From Marisa cornuarietis (Eukaryota; Mollusca; Gastropoda; Architaenioglossa; Ampullariidae): a DNA stretch of 64,000 bases. The notes beneath the pieces were generated by a model that saw only the letters and a program-made list of their open reading frames with translations, was not told the DNA's origin and ran no database searches. Position numbers and translations under genes: made by a program. Positions 33,865 to 46,551 of the stretch are shown one piece after another (position 1 is the first letter of the stretch; each line of letters opens with the position of its first letter). The stretch lies in the NCBI GenBank assembly GCA_004794655.1, contig SMMW01000648.1, positions 829,718 to 893,717 of the forward strand. Direction: 5' to 3'.

Positions 33865-34095
33865 TTTCTAAGTGGTGACCGTCAACAACTGAAGGTGGAT
33901 CCTCAGTGCCGACTGTTGGCGACATGAGATAGACCTTCAGTTTGACTGTTACCAACTGAAGGTAGACTCAGTGTGACCGTTGACGACGTGAGGGAGCAGC
34001 ACGTGACGACCTCGATTTTGTTCAAAAGGCCGCTGCTCTCTCCCGTCACTCACCCAACACCTGGGCTCCCGGCTCGACAGCTACCGCTGTCTGAA
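33865..34095 (+). promoter_or_regulatory. GT11 promoter/5' UTR segment, right copy
   Basis: Holds about four diverged copies of the 33-bp unit expanded at 10,095-10,400. They are followed by the block shared with the left copy (GACGTGAGGGAGCAGCACGT) and TGTCTGAAATGTCGCTG, which includes the start codon. Promoter function is inferred from position. Confidence 0.4.
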
Positions 34096-36398
34096 ATGTC
34101 GCTGAAAAGAAAGTATGCCACAGGTAGGCAAATCGATATATTTTTAACTTTATTATTTCTTTAATATCAGTCCGCAAATACGGATAAAGAAATCATGACA
34201 CAATAATAACCTGTAAATGTTAGCCTCCAAAACCCATCCGTTAATTAATTATCCGCTACGATTCGTACTTGCGATCAACAAGCATCACTAACAGTGTACT
34301 ACGTCACACTAGTGCACCATTCACAACACTGGCCGCAGTCAACACCAAACAGAGAGAGAGAGAATGAGCTGAAAGTCTGTATTTCTCGTGGTTTTGAAAA
34401 ACTGTTACTTTAGCACGAGAAAAGCAGACTTTAACGTCCGAATAACCCGAACTGTCACTCATTCTCTCTCTCTCTCTCTCTGTTTGGTGTTGACGGCTGT
34501 CAGTGTTGTGAATGGTGCACTACTGACACTGTTAACGGCGCTTGTTGATGGCAGGTGCGAATCGCGTACTTTGCTAGCGGATAATTAATTAGCGGATGGG
34601 TTTTGGAGGCTGCAATTTACAGGTTAGGTTTATATCGCTTATATCTACCGATATCTGCAAAAAACGCAAACCATTCAGGTTGATCTTTAACGCTGGACGA
34701 TAAGGGGATCGTGGTGCCAGACAGTTGGAGACTAGAATACAAGAGGTGTTGGCGATGTGAGTAATGGCCGGTAAAAAAGGCTTTTCAAGACACTTAGCAA
34801 GTAGAAACAAAAAACAGGTTTCAGGTCTCACGCTTAGGTTTATTAATAACCCTCTGGGCTCAGTTACAACAAAGAATAAGCAACATAAAAAGCTGACAAA
34901 AATAATTACCACATTATTAATAAGAAAAGAAAAGATACCTAAACCAACCACTGATCATGTTCGTATTGTTGCCATGTATGTACTACTGCTGCAAATAATA
35001 ATGAGCAAAGACGAAATGGAAAAAAAAACGAAGATAAGGCTTACATGAAGCGCAAGAAAAGTTTATCACAAACTTCCTCTTAGAATCTTTGCTTTGCCCT
35101 AGCAGGACTGAATTACCAAAAAGAGGGCAAGACATACCTTAACATTCCTGTAAGTGCACGTAGCTGTACTGTTCGTTTTCAGCTCTCCTGACATCGCTCC
35201 CTCAAAAGTACAAGCGGCCGCCATTAATTTGGAATAGTTTACAGTCAATGGAATTATTAATTCAATTTCCATTTTACTTTTCATTTCAGTGTTTTGCGCA
35301 TTATTCTTGTTTGGAATCACCTTCATTCTTCTGCCGTACATCTTGAGTGCAGGAAGGCTGCTCTCTGTGCACTATGACCTTATTGTAAACATGGCTGCCG
35401 GAACAGGTTACACTCCTTTGGTGATCAACGTCCTTCACAAAGATGTTCAAAGGATTCCGTCTCAGCCTGAACTGGTTACATCAGCTGTCGGCGATGATGT
35501 GGTGCAATTTGATGACATCAAGGAGGAGAGTGTACAAGTGCTGTCGGACGTCGTGCAAGCCTCAGGGAATTATTTATTCCAGGGAACCTGTGACCTCGAC
35601 AGACCAGGCAACGCTCTCTTCCAGTTTGCCTCGGGACTGTGTTTAGCGCGAATCAACAACCTCACCCACGTTCTCAGTTTGAAACAATCGTTCAGCACTT
35701 TATTCAAAGCTCCTCCTTTCATGCCGAGCTCTCCAGACGTCCTCCAAAGCAGACGACGGACCGCCATTGTTCACACAGAGAGATTTTGCTGTTCCCTTGA
35801 TGAGCGACTGGCGAGACTTGAAGCAGGTCAGGACCACGTGATACACGGTTACCTTCAGTCGTGGAAGTACTTCGAGCCATGCAAACAAGAAGTCAAAGCA
35901 GCAATCACATTTATAGATGATGTTAGCAGAAACGCCTCGAGCATTATCGAAGATCTCCGAGCACGGTTTCCTGGGAGGATTTTAGTTGGAGTTCACATTC
36001 GAATGGAAGATTTCACAATCAAACGGGCCGTGAACAACGGGAAAAGGATTGCTCCGCCTGGCTACTTCCTACAGGCCATGAGGTTCTTCCGCGCCAAGTT
36101 TGGTGGAGTCGTCTTCGTGGTCATCACCCAAGACCCGCGCTGGTGGCTTCTTAATGTCAAAGACACGATCAACGTCGTCCTGATGGCCAGGAGTGCGGTG
36201 CCGGTGCTGGACATGGAGATCCTGTCCAGACTGGATCACATGATCGTGTCAGTGGGCACGTTTGGCTGGTGGTGTGGCTACAGGAACAACGGCACAGTGG
36301 TTGTCTACAAAGATTTTTACACGCCTGATTCTCGTTTAGGAGATCAACTTCTTTTTGGCGGCGATGACTTTGTCTATCCGACATGGATTCGAATGTAG
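34096..36398 (+). CDS. GT11 galactoside alpha-1,2-fucosyltransferase-like protein, right paralogue
   Basis: Exons 34,096-34,123 (MSLKRKYAT) and 35,290-36,398, 1137 nt and 378 residues, in the same phase as the left copy. The intron is 1166 bp against 703 bp on the left because a foldback element sits inside it. Type II anchor VFCALFLFGITFILLPYIL. Catalytic-domain motifs GNALFQFASG, HIRMED and GTFGWWCGYRNNGT are all unchanged. Substitutions cluster in the stem (residues about 55-100, for example LHKDVQRIPSQ against LQEDVQAILSQ). They are few in the catalytic domain (VVITQDPRWW against VVIIKDPRWW). Family knowledge: GT11 uses GDP-fucose in the Golgi lumen, inverting. The enzyme looks intact, and both copies may be expressed. 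Confidence 0.87.
34208..34700. mobile_element. Foldback MITE-like element in GT11 intron (right copy)
   Basis: Left arm: ACCTGTAAATGTTAGCCTCC, AAAACCCATCCGTTAATTAA, TTATCCGCT. Right arm: GCGGATAATTAATTAGCGGA, TGGGTTTTGGAGGCTGCAAT, TTACAGGT, then TATATCTACCGATATCTGC and CCATTCAGGTTGATC. Internal stems ACACCAAACAGAGAGAG and CTCTCTGTTTGGTGTTG also pair. The related element at 5720-6215 is in a different gene, so these are separate insertions. Confidence 0.78.
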
Positions 36399-39060
36399 CA
36401 GATGTCATTTGCTCTTTATCCCTTCCCTAGTTCCTGAGACAGTCGTTATCCTTGCAGGATATATATATATATATACACACACATAAATAACGAATTATCG
36501 TACTTTGTGATTGTAAGAAATTTTCTTACGCATAACATCGTTCTTGAATGCATATCCCTGTTTACACTTCGGTTGTAAACTCCTGATTTAACTGTTAAAT
36601 CTCTGTTATTTTTTAAGTCACTAAACTGAGCTAGTTTTCTGCAACTGAGCACTGCATTTTGTTTTTTTAAAGACAATGTATCTCACTTGTTTAAACTTTG
36701 GTAAACTGACATCTGGTGAATTAAATATGACTCGCCATAACGAACAGATGTTGCGCTGCTCCATCGATCAGGCAAAGATGCAACTTCTTATAAATCATAA
36801 GCTGTTACTCCTGAAAAATAATGATTAAACTGGTCTTTGCTTTAACTTGCAATGTGTTACCTGAAAGAGGGGCAGGGAAGTTCATGCCTCAATACAGGTT
36901 TCTTAAGTATAAATGTGGCTGTTTGTATTTTAAAAAACTGGAAGAGCTAACCTCGTCAGACAATAACATTTCAAAACCCCTGCAACTTTTGCAACAATAT
37001 CACTGCTTTGAGGTGCTTTCCATAGTACGCCAGGGACGCACCACTTCTTTCTGGTACGTTTTTAAAAGTGGCATTTAACTTTTCAGAAGTCGTGGGAAAA
37101 TTCTCTGCTGTCTGCACCTCTTGAACATTGCAAATACTTGGAGATTTTCATGTTCCATTTATTTAAAAGCAGCATTATCTTCTAGGCTCTCTTCCACCCA
37201 CTCCCCTTCCCCCCGCTCCCCCCACACACACTTCATGATGAGAAAGCATACACATAATTCGTTTTTGTGTATATATTCGCTTTGAATGGGTATCCTCCCA
37301 CCTACCCAAGCCCACACCTACTTGTGAACTCATTTCGCACATACGTTATTGCTTATTTTGTTTCCCTTTATTCGGGCATTTATAATTTTACATTAATTTA
37401 CTGTCTTTTCTGATTTTGGTGTTGAAACAGATCGTTCATGAAGAGACGATATCAGCAATGATCAGAATGTAAAACTTCATGGTCAGCGCAAATAGTTGTT
37501 AGTGCCCGTCTTTACAAAACTGTTGACACTGAGGCTAGAAGTGGATCATATTTTAAATGTTAGAATATGTATATCATGTGCACATTTCAAAACATAGTGA
37601 ATATTCTCATAGCTTATAATGTTGTGTAAATAATATATGTATATATAACATTATACAGTCTAATACTTCCTCACGTTTCATTTCCATAAATTGTACCAAT
37701 CTGCCTACATTTTTTTCAATCCAAGAATAAAATAAATATCAATATGCATTATAAAATATTATTTGTAATATGATGAAATAGAATATTATTTATTACGAAA
37801 CGACTTACTTGTTATGACTTATAAGAAAGCCGAGTATAAACTGTACGACAGTCGCTTACATACTGAATGAATACAAATAAAAGTAAGCTGTCTACACACT
37901 TACCTCGTAGGAAAAAAAAAATCCTTAGTAAGCTTCCTAGAACACAGCTTTGTCTTTTGTACGTGGACAAGTCCATCTGATCGTCTCGCTAGGTGTCTTT
38001 CCAGGTGTGTCCGTCTTGCTCGCCAGCCGTCTTTTTCTAAGCTTGCTTCTTGCTACGTTGAGAAAGCCAAGTTCCCCCAGCTCTACAATGGTTCACATGT
38101 CAGTATGAACAGAACGCCGGTTCATTAGACGAGCTGGAAAAAGCTGATTGCAAAGTTCGGGAGGGTCACGTGATCAGGTCGGTGGATGGAACAGTACAGG
38201 CGACGACACATACCAGGCATGGCGACATAACGGGGGAAGCAGTACAGACGGCGAGGCGGGTCAGGCGTGACGAGGGCGAGTTGCGAGTTTGGCGGCTTTT
38301 CGGAAGAAGACCGAGAAGTAACTTTGGGGGATATCCGTTCTTCACCAACATAATGGCGAAAGGCGCGAGGGATAATTTAGCAGTTGCCGAGAAAACGAGA
38401 CTAGACAATAACTAGTTTGTTCTCTTCATTTCGTGCTTCAGCCTCAAAGTGTATTTATCCGTTTTTATTTGTCTTAAAGGCGGTACAGTCGCTCGTCATT
38501 CACATATACATACAAACGAGTCTTTTTTTATTCAGTTTTCTGTCGCACATTTCGTGCGCCGCTCCTGTGTTCTACATGATGAAAGTATTGAAGACGTGCA
38601 CTGAGAGAGATTGTCAATCAAATTGAGAGAGTGACGTTTTATGGCGGGTACAGCTGCGCGTGAGGACTATCGACGTCAGTGTTGTGTAAATGCCTGTAGC
38701 TGTGGTCAGCTCAACAACAGACGCCTTGAGCTCGACAGGACCAAAGATCATACATACCGCGCGTCGAGAGCTGTGGGTCCTGTCCAAAGATCAAAGATCT
38801 TACTACAACAGCTTCTGGTACAGAACAACAACAACCGCTACAACATGTTTCCACACTCTTTATTTCCCGCAAATTTACTACGGCTTCAGGGACAAAACAA
38901 CTATACGGGTTCGGCACACCGCTTTGAAACAAAACGCTTGTCCTTGAGTTTCCCATGTTGCTCCTGGCCAACAACTTACCCTCGCTTCATAACTACAGCT
39001 CCAGTAGGTTAGCATGCAACGCGCTCTAAGACTGTCAAAGAGGGGTGACATGAGGCTAAC
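36399..39060. other. Right-copy GT11 3' flank and duplicated intergenic DNA
   Basis: Collinear with 12,375-15,760 except for the left-copy insertions at 12,714-13,206 and 14,620-15,212. An (AT)n tract lies at 36,459-36,476. A 123-codon frame at 38,641-39,012 (MAGTAAREDYRRQCCVNAC) has no recognised domain. Its left-copy counterpart shifts frame, so it is not called a gene. A MITE end lies at about 38,981-38,997. Confidence 0.5.
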
Positions 39061-40130
39061 AGTCAGCACAGTGAGGGTGGGTAAATTGCACCTGTCGTAG
39101 GTTAGGATTTTTAGATAGTGGAAAAAGAAAGGGAGAAGATATAATTAACTGTCGCCGGTCAGCGCTTCACTTCCCAAAGAGACACAAATGGGGAAACACT
39201 GCAGGGGAGTGTAGGAGAGTGGATGCTGCGTCTTCCTGAAAAGGTGTAGTCTACGGGGGCGGGAGATGGGCCGTGAAGTCTACGGGACCTGGCAGATGTC
39301 ATGGAATATTTCAAGTTTTTTGTAGTTTTGTTAGTTGGAGTTGTTTGATTTTGTCCTGGAGTATGTTGTGGTCGCTCGTCCCCAGAGGCAGCGCCATTTT
39401 GTGTACGACCTCTGACCCTGAGAGGCAGTGCTGAGTTGTGCGTATAACGTCTGACCCCGAGTGGAAGTGTCTATGGCTTGCGTTATTTATTTATTAATTT
39501 TTTTCGTGTGTGTGTATGTGGAAGATTTATATTTTTTTCTGGAATTCCTGGATCATTAGTCCCCGGTGACTTAGTTTTCTTAGAGTATAGTGTCTACAGT
39601 GGATCATCATTTCCGTGATTGGAATTAAGAGTATCACCAGTGTAAGCAGTGATTAAAGCGACTTTGTGCCGGACTTTAAACAAGTACTTTCTATTAGAAT
39701 ATTTGTTAATTAGAGTTGATTAATTAATTAGTCATTTTTGTAATGTATATTCAGCATTAGTTTTATTTCAATAACTTTTGTAGAATTGGATTAAGTGTTT
39801 TAACATATTTTAGTTTATTATCATTAAATGTATACAGGCCTGCAAAAGAGGCAGAGTTGTTTTGTGTTGAAAAGAACGCGCAAACGTGTAGGCGAGTGTC
39901 TGTGACAAAGACACGCCACAACAAGAAGTAAGCGACTCCAATTATCAGCTCATCGCTCGACTACGTTAGGTTGTTGAGGCCCATGTTGTAAACGTTATCA
40001 CAAGGCCCACTTTCGGCATTTATCAGGTAACACTCATCGCGAGCTCACGCTAACACACACACACACACACACTGATGTTTGGGGATCGGAAAGACAAAGT
40101 TACAAGAAGATATTCATCAAAGAGTAAAAC
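39061..40130. other. Unclassified insertion-like DNA, right copy only
   Basis: No counterpart was found between 15,760 and 16,130 of the left copy. Contains AGAGGCAGCGCCATTTTGTG and ATTAGTCCCCGGTGACTTAG, an AT-rich core (39,690-39,830) and a short CA repeat (40,052-40,071). The layout could be a solo LTR or other retroelement leader, but no TG...CA ends with a duplication could be fixed. Confidence 0.3.
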
Positions 40131-41270
40131 AATCATGAATAGTATTGCATAGCTACTGTCAACTGCCACGGTATCCTCTTTCAACCTTTCTGTTGTCATC
40201 CCGCTGCAATGGAAGTCCTGTCTTGACCCTAACGGCCTTTAAAAAAAAAAAATTAATCACTCTGTCTCAAACCTCCCTTTGCTAGTCAAACCCCTGGAGC
40301 AGGCTGAGCTTCGCTACACCGTCGCCACCTAGCAGACCACAAGCTTCTGCGATGCAACAGTGTCACTGATATAAATTGTGAAGATAAGGCTCAGAGAGAG
40401 AGAGAGATTTCTTTTTTGCTGCCGTTTTCTTTTTGACCAGGTGAGGAAATCTCACAGTTTTCGTCAGCGCTGTATCGTGAAATCCTGACCAAACTTGCTA
40501 AAAGAGCGTAAATTATTCCGGTTAAAAACCTGTTGAGGTGAGTCTGGTTAGTTTTATTTTCTTAATCTTTTTTTTCTTATCTACTTGATTTTTCTTTTAG
40601 TGTGCAAGTTTTTGGGGCTGAATGTAATTGGGGAATATATTTACATTAGTAGTATAGCGAATTTAAATCCGAATGATTGTTAGGTTTTAAGGAATGTACT
40701 TTTCTGTCCAAGTTTTTGTTTCTTTTCTCGTATCTGTTATTAGTAAATTGGCGCGCCTTTTTCGGCTAAGATAAAAGTGTAGAAATAAATGGATCTTGAT
40801 GGACTTTGAGAGTGCGACAACCATCAAAAGACGCTAGGACAGAACCCAGAGTGCCACATACTGTAGTGAGGCGGAGTTTAATCAAGACTGATCGAATGAT
40901 CAGTCGTGTGAAAGACTGCTAAATGGTCTAACGCTAACCACGCCCCTCTTCACAAAATGCCATTAATTAACGATCTTCAGCAAAGGCCATATTCCTGCGC
41001 TGTGGAAAGGCGGTAGGCATGCCGAGACAGGAATGAGATTGCTGGGGAAAAAACGCGGAAATTGCGTATAAGTGAAGGCCACTGTCATTAAAATATCCCA
41101 TTTCATACACATTCAATATAAAAAATGATGCAGAGAGTCGCTGCCCTTGATGTATATGTGAAGATGTTTGACTGCCGTGTCTCCATAATTATTAATACAC
41201 GCCCAGCACTGGTCTAATGTCAAAGTTCACGTGACCAGTGACTTGCGATCTCAGTCATGTAGGTGAAATC
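40131..41270. other. End of the duplicated block, right copy
   Basis: Patches match the left copy: ATAGTATTGCATAGCTACTGTC (compare 16,275), AATTGCGTATA...GAAGGCCAC (compare 16,740) and CAGCACTGGTCTAATGTCAA plus GTTCACGTGACCAG (compare 16,910-16,945). Similarity stops near 41,270, which marks the right boundary of the segmental duplication. Confidence 0.55.
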
Positions 41271-44200
41271 TGCCCTACACTCCAACTGGCCACAACTGGG
41301 CTAAGCCATGACAAGTAAGAGGACCGATGCCTGCTGGTGCTGATAGCCCCGTAACGTCGTCTAATGAGATGAACCCTCAACCTTTCTTAGCTTCTGATAC
41401 CAAGAGTTTGACACCATACGATTGTCACTGACTGAGCTTTTATGACCAACTTTTTCACAATAATAATTACCACAAAAGTACATCACATTAATCAGAAATT
41501 CATTTGTCACCAGGATCAGAACAAATCAAAATTAAAACAATAACAATATTACTAAGCAAACTTTTCCAATAAAACAAAGCACCTGCCTTCGGTGTGGAAT
41601 GAGAAATAAGATCCGATGGAATGGCTATTTAAGCATCAGTTTTGTCTCAAGTTTGGTTAGAAACATAAAAATTTTATGCATGTTATAAACGGTATTGTGG
41701 TAAATAATACAAAACAAATATTCTGAAATCACAAACAGTTATCCAACAAATAAACCTGAGATTCAGAATTTAAAAGAATGTGGAAATAGGACAGTAGGTA
41801 CCACACCTATCACCCCAACCAACACAATAATTAAAAGTCTCTATTTACTTGAGTGATCTACACATGCATGTACTCACATATGTAAGTGCATACAATGAAT
41901 CATTTATTCAAAGAGACAGGTAAAGCCCCTTCACAGTCTCATTTCACAAACTGAGAAAGGGGTAACATGCTTGACACTGAAAGCAGAAAATAGCAGAGAT
42001 GTAGCAAAGGAAAACAAATACAGAGAGAAGAGCCAATGCTTGTTGGTCCCACTGCTTTAAAAATTTTGAAAAAAGGTTGTCACCAGTTGTCAAGATTGCA
42101 CTGATTACTTATCAAATCTGTGTGCAATTACAGTCATTCCTTTTGGTACCATTAAGAACACTGGTGTAAGGATTTCTTGTTCTGCCTGAAAGTCTATCAT
42201 TATTAATCTCTTTGTCTATCACTAATCCAATAGTCTTTTAAGGCTTTCATTCCTTCACTTCAGGTGAAAAAAACCGGTGGTTGGTGCTAGTGACTGAATC
42301 AAAAGCTGACATGTTGTGACCTAGTGAGACGGTGAGGAAAGTGACTTTAGTGTTTCAATATGTTTTAAACCATTTTTATACTCACATCTTAAGCACTTAC
42401 ATTGAGGGTGTACAACACTCCTTAAAGATAAGTAAAATGGTAGTGTGGTTTATGTGCATATGAAGGGAGTGAATGTACCACAGCTTTAGGCCATAGTGGT
42501 GATGAACTCTGGGTGTTTCACACTGCCTAGTGCACAACATGTAAAAAAGAGTATACAAGTATCTCCTGCCACCATAGGGACCTGTCTCTTGTAGAAGGAC
42601 AGAGGGAGTGTTTCAGTCACTGGCCTAAGCAAGCCTATTAAACAAACTGAGTGCATTGGCAAGAAGGCTATAGAGCCTCCTCATGGTTTTAGGAAAACAC
42701 AGGAACTGGATGTACACAACAGCTGTTTAAAAAAGTGTGTAAACAACAGCTTAAAAAAAATCTTGTACAAAACAGCGTTTTGAGAAAGTGTGTAACTGCT
42801 GTTTTAAAAAACTTGTACACAATAGATGATTTGAAAAACAATGTGAAGACAACAGCATATATGCTAAAATGTGCATGCAACAGCTGGTCCAGAAGATACA
42901 AGCATGCAATGTACACAACACCTGTTCTGGAAAATATATAATGTACATGGCAAGTAAAACAAAAAAATGTACACATGACAATAGGGCATCATTTGGGAAA
43001 CATGAACAGGCACAGCAGGAGCTGCACTGCTGTTTGATAATGTATTCTCCTCATGAGTGTTAATAGCAGTACATATGACAAAAAACTCAATGCATAACAA
43101 AACTATGCTGATTTTGATTACAGGAAACAGGAATGCAGAAGACTATTATACTTAGATGAATTGTGACATAGTTGTTTACTTATAGCAGTGTCTTGCTGAT
43201 CAAAGATAATATGCTGCAGAATGTATATAAACATAAACCCTAAAGAATATTAATTAAGGTAATATGCAATAGGCGACCACACTTTCTACTCAAGATATGC
43301 AAAAATACACCTTTACAGATTAATGGCAGCACATTTTAACTGTTTTACAGAATCTGCTTTCTCCTTAATAGATCTAGTACACTTGAATAGTCATTTTAAG
43401 GGAATAAATGTGCAACCAACTTAGAAATATTGCGTGAGACACAATAATGTTGCCATGAATGCATTATCAATGTTCAATATTGTGGTCTATAAACAGTCTG
43501 CACCATCACAGAAGTACCAAGAAGGTCAATACAACAAAGGCAGTCTGCCTGAGGTGGAAGGAATGAAAAAATTGCTGCAAAAAACATTTGGAAATACATA
43601 ACACCCCTTCAAAAAATGACATCAGAAACGCTTTTCAAATAATATGAATCATCAATACAAATTTCTAATCTATTTTATCACACACCAACATTGGTAACAT
43701 GCATTCACTGAACCTTCTATATCAAGTACAAACACTGTCTAAATAACTTGAAATGACATGGCAGTTGTATGGAGAGCCACAAACACTGTAAACTTCACAA
43801 GCTAGACAGCAAGCAGAATCTCAATAAACTCTGCACCTTTGTACATGTTCTAGTACTTCTGTTGCTAAACAGCATCCAGTATAGGTATATAGGTATTAAA
43901 AGCAGCACAGTCCAAAACTGCTTTTGTACCCTTATTTTATCCAGTATCTCATCTTTAAATAAATGTACTTTGTGCTAAGAGACTAGAAAAAAATCATTTT
44001 AATACTTTGATCACAATAAAGGTGTATAAATACAAAGAAAGAACATTTCATGCTGACAGTGACGGTTTCATTTTGACCTATGTTAAAAGTCGGCTAAGCA
44101 CTTTTCTCTGTTCCTGTTATTAAGTCCACAAAACATGTTATCTGTGCTGCAGCTTATATTGGTAATCAACAATTATGCCATCACTGACAATAATTATTAT

Positions 44201-46551
44201 AACATGCTACAACACTCTACAAACAATTGTCGCATAGAGTCCATAAAAAGAATGTAAGTGAAGATTGCTCAGGTCTAATTTCATCAAGTCTGGCATGTTC
44301 CAATTTCACACTGAACACGATTACAATTTTTAGTAAAAATGCCTCTCAGCTAACAGGTGAAAATAGCTCTTACAACCTGTAAACAGATGATATAAAAGTC
44401 TTCACTTCAAGAAAATAAGAGATCATTATCTTGAACATTGCACACAGAAATTATCAGTGGAATGAAATGAGACTAGTAATGGCACAAATGTACAAGTAAA
44501 AACAAGCAAAAATACCAAATAAATAACACGACCAACATTTAATGACACCTAATGATAAATTTATACAAAATAGTCAGCTCCACTTGTTCCCCTCTCTGGA
44601 CCAAGGTCAGAGAAATATTGCACATTTCCCACATACTGGAATGGTTTATGACCCAGACATGAAAGGGAAGAAGAATTGTTCATCTATTTTCAGCTTACAT
44701 GCTTAAAAAAAACTATCCCAACTCACTGTGCTGTTTTCCCTTGAAAAAAGCAAACGAGACTAATTGCTTAACCTGAGATTCATTATAAGCTCAATAAGAA
44801 GGGAACCACTGGAGCAGTACGCAACATAGAATTATCCTTTTGAAAAACCTACAATGAATACTTAACATGTCCCTTCCTAACCAACAATTTTTGGAGACAG
44901 TAAGGGGTTAGATGTGATGACCTGTTGTTGTTGTTGTTGTGAATGAGTAATGATATCCACTGGGATTTTTAACATGGGTGTTTATATTTTCTTTAATATA
45001 TTACACAAATGTTACTGACCATACGGTTAGTTCATATGATAATTTTTTTAAGTCATGTGAACATTTGTACACACAAAAAATAATGATGCAAAAACCTTGC
45101 TAGGCCACTTGCACAACAAAAATTATGTAACTTGTAAATGGGTTCCAACATAAGAAAAGTCTTCTTTTTAAACATATTTTTTTAAAAGGAACAAAAGTGG
45201 GTTGAAATCATGCAAATCTAAAGGAATATGGTAAAACACCACAATTTGCATGAGAAATACATTTCTTTTAAGATATCTGCTTGCTTCAAGTCTACAGATT
45301 AAATCAAGAGCCTGCAGAATACATAAGTACGGTGGACAATACGTATGGCAATCCCTGCTACAGAGAGCAAGTCTTCACATAAAGCAAACCTGAGGTGATT
45401 TGCCGCCAGCATGGAATGAAGTCGCTAATAAGGACTTGCTTTCTTCTCTAAATGTCACAATGGAGCAAAGGAATAAATGTTTGTTGTAAAAAAACAAGGA
45501 ACTCAAGAGTATGCTCCCCTGACAAGTGCAAGCTGCTCTCACCATCATGTCTGACAGTAGAGAAGTTCAGACCTCATGTTCTGCTCCATGAATCAAACGC
45601 TGAGGTGACTTTTAAGTTCACTGAAAAACCATTTCCTGTGCCTTCAGGAGATTCTCTGAAATGCCATTTCCTGTGCCTTCAACTGATGTGCTGAAAAAGA
45701 ATGTCAACCACAAATATTTTGTAACAATTTATCCATCTCTGTCACTCTGGGCAGTAACTTTAAACTCAGTTAAAATCACTGTAATCAACCAATACCAGAA
45801 ACACATTTTTTACTTCATCTTTTTAAATTATCATTAATAAGCTCTTAGTGTCGTGTTCTTGTTGTATTTTACAAGCACAACTTATTCCTTATATGAAAAT
45901 ACTTTATATCTCTCACTCTCTTGCAGTTACAGTAATCCTGTTTACTAACTGAATTATCCTCCTCCCAGCCCCTTGTTTATCTTCTTTGCCTTGCCTACCT
46001 CTAGTGCCTATGTATTCTTGCCAAGGCCAGAGGTCACTGTCCTCACTGGTATCATCTAGAGTCTAGACTACAATGGGATCAAATACTTAACCCTGGCTCA
46101 ATGACTTCATAAGCAGTACAGTTCTGTTTACCAAGAATATTTTAATAGTAAACTTTTACATGATTTATCACTGCATAGACGTGCTCTGTATGTGTGCATA
46201 TATACGTGTATCTTATGAAAGAATGGAATGTATGAAATCAGTTTCATATCAGCATTTTATTTTAATGCTAGCTTATTATAATGTGGCTTATTTTTTCAGT
46301 TTTAACTTAGTGGCTCCTTGTTTGTACTAAGTAGCAGGCACAGATGGCAAGGAACGTAAGTCGTGGCTGCTTTATGCAACAAGGGAAGCTAGTGTGTTTA
46401 AAACTGTCTCCTGCTTCCTAAGACTGTAACTGTAGCCTTGACACAGAAATTGTTGACAAACATCAATGAAACTTTATACTCACACTCAAATATTATTATA
46501 AAAATAAAAGATATCAGAGTGAACATGAAACTGAACACTGGGTTTACCTTC
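41271..46551 (-). other. AT-rich, repeat-poor region downstream of the zinc-finger gene
   Basis: No transposon fragment, minisatellite array or second gene was recognised over 5.3 kb, unlike the rest of the window. At 42,700-42,960 a string of AACAGCT-TTTAAAAAA-TGTGTA units forms a weak, degenerate tandem repeat. A long 3' UTR of the minus-strand zinc-finger gene is a reasonable guess. Just after its stop the minus strand reads GAGAAGGTAAAC, a possible splice donor. Confidence 0.4.

Noticed and set aside
38641..39012. 123-codon frame starting MAGTAAREDYRRQCC
   Set aside because: The left-copy match (15,543) changes frame and stops early, no domain is visible, and its end overlaps MITE-like sequence.
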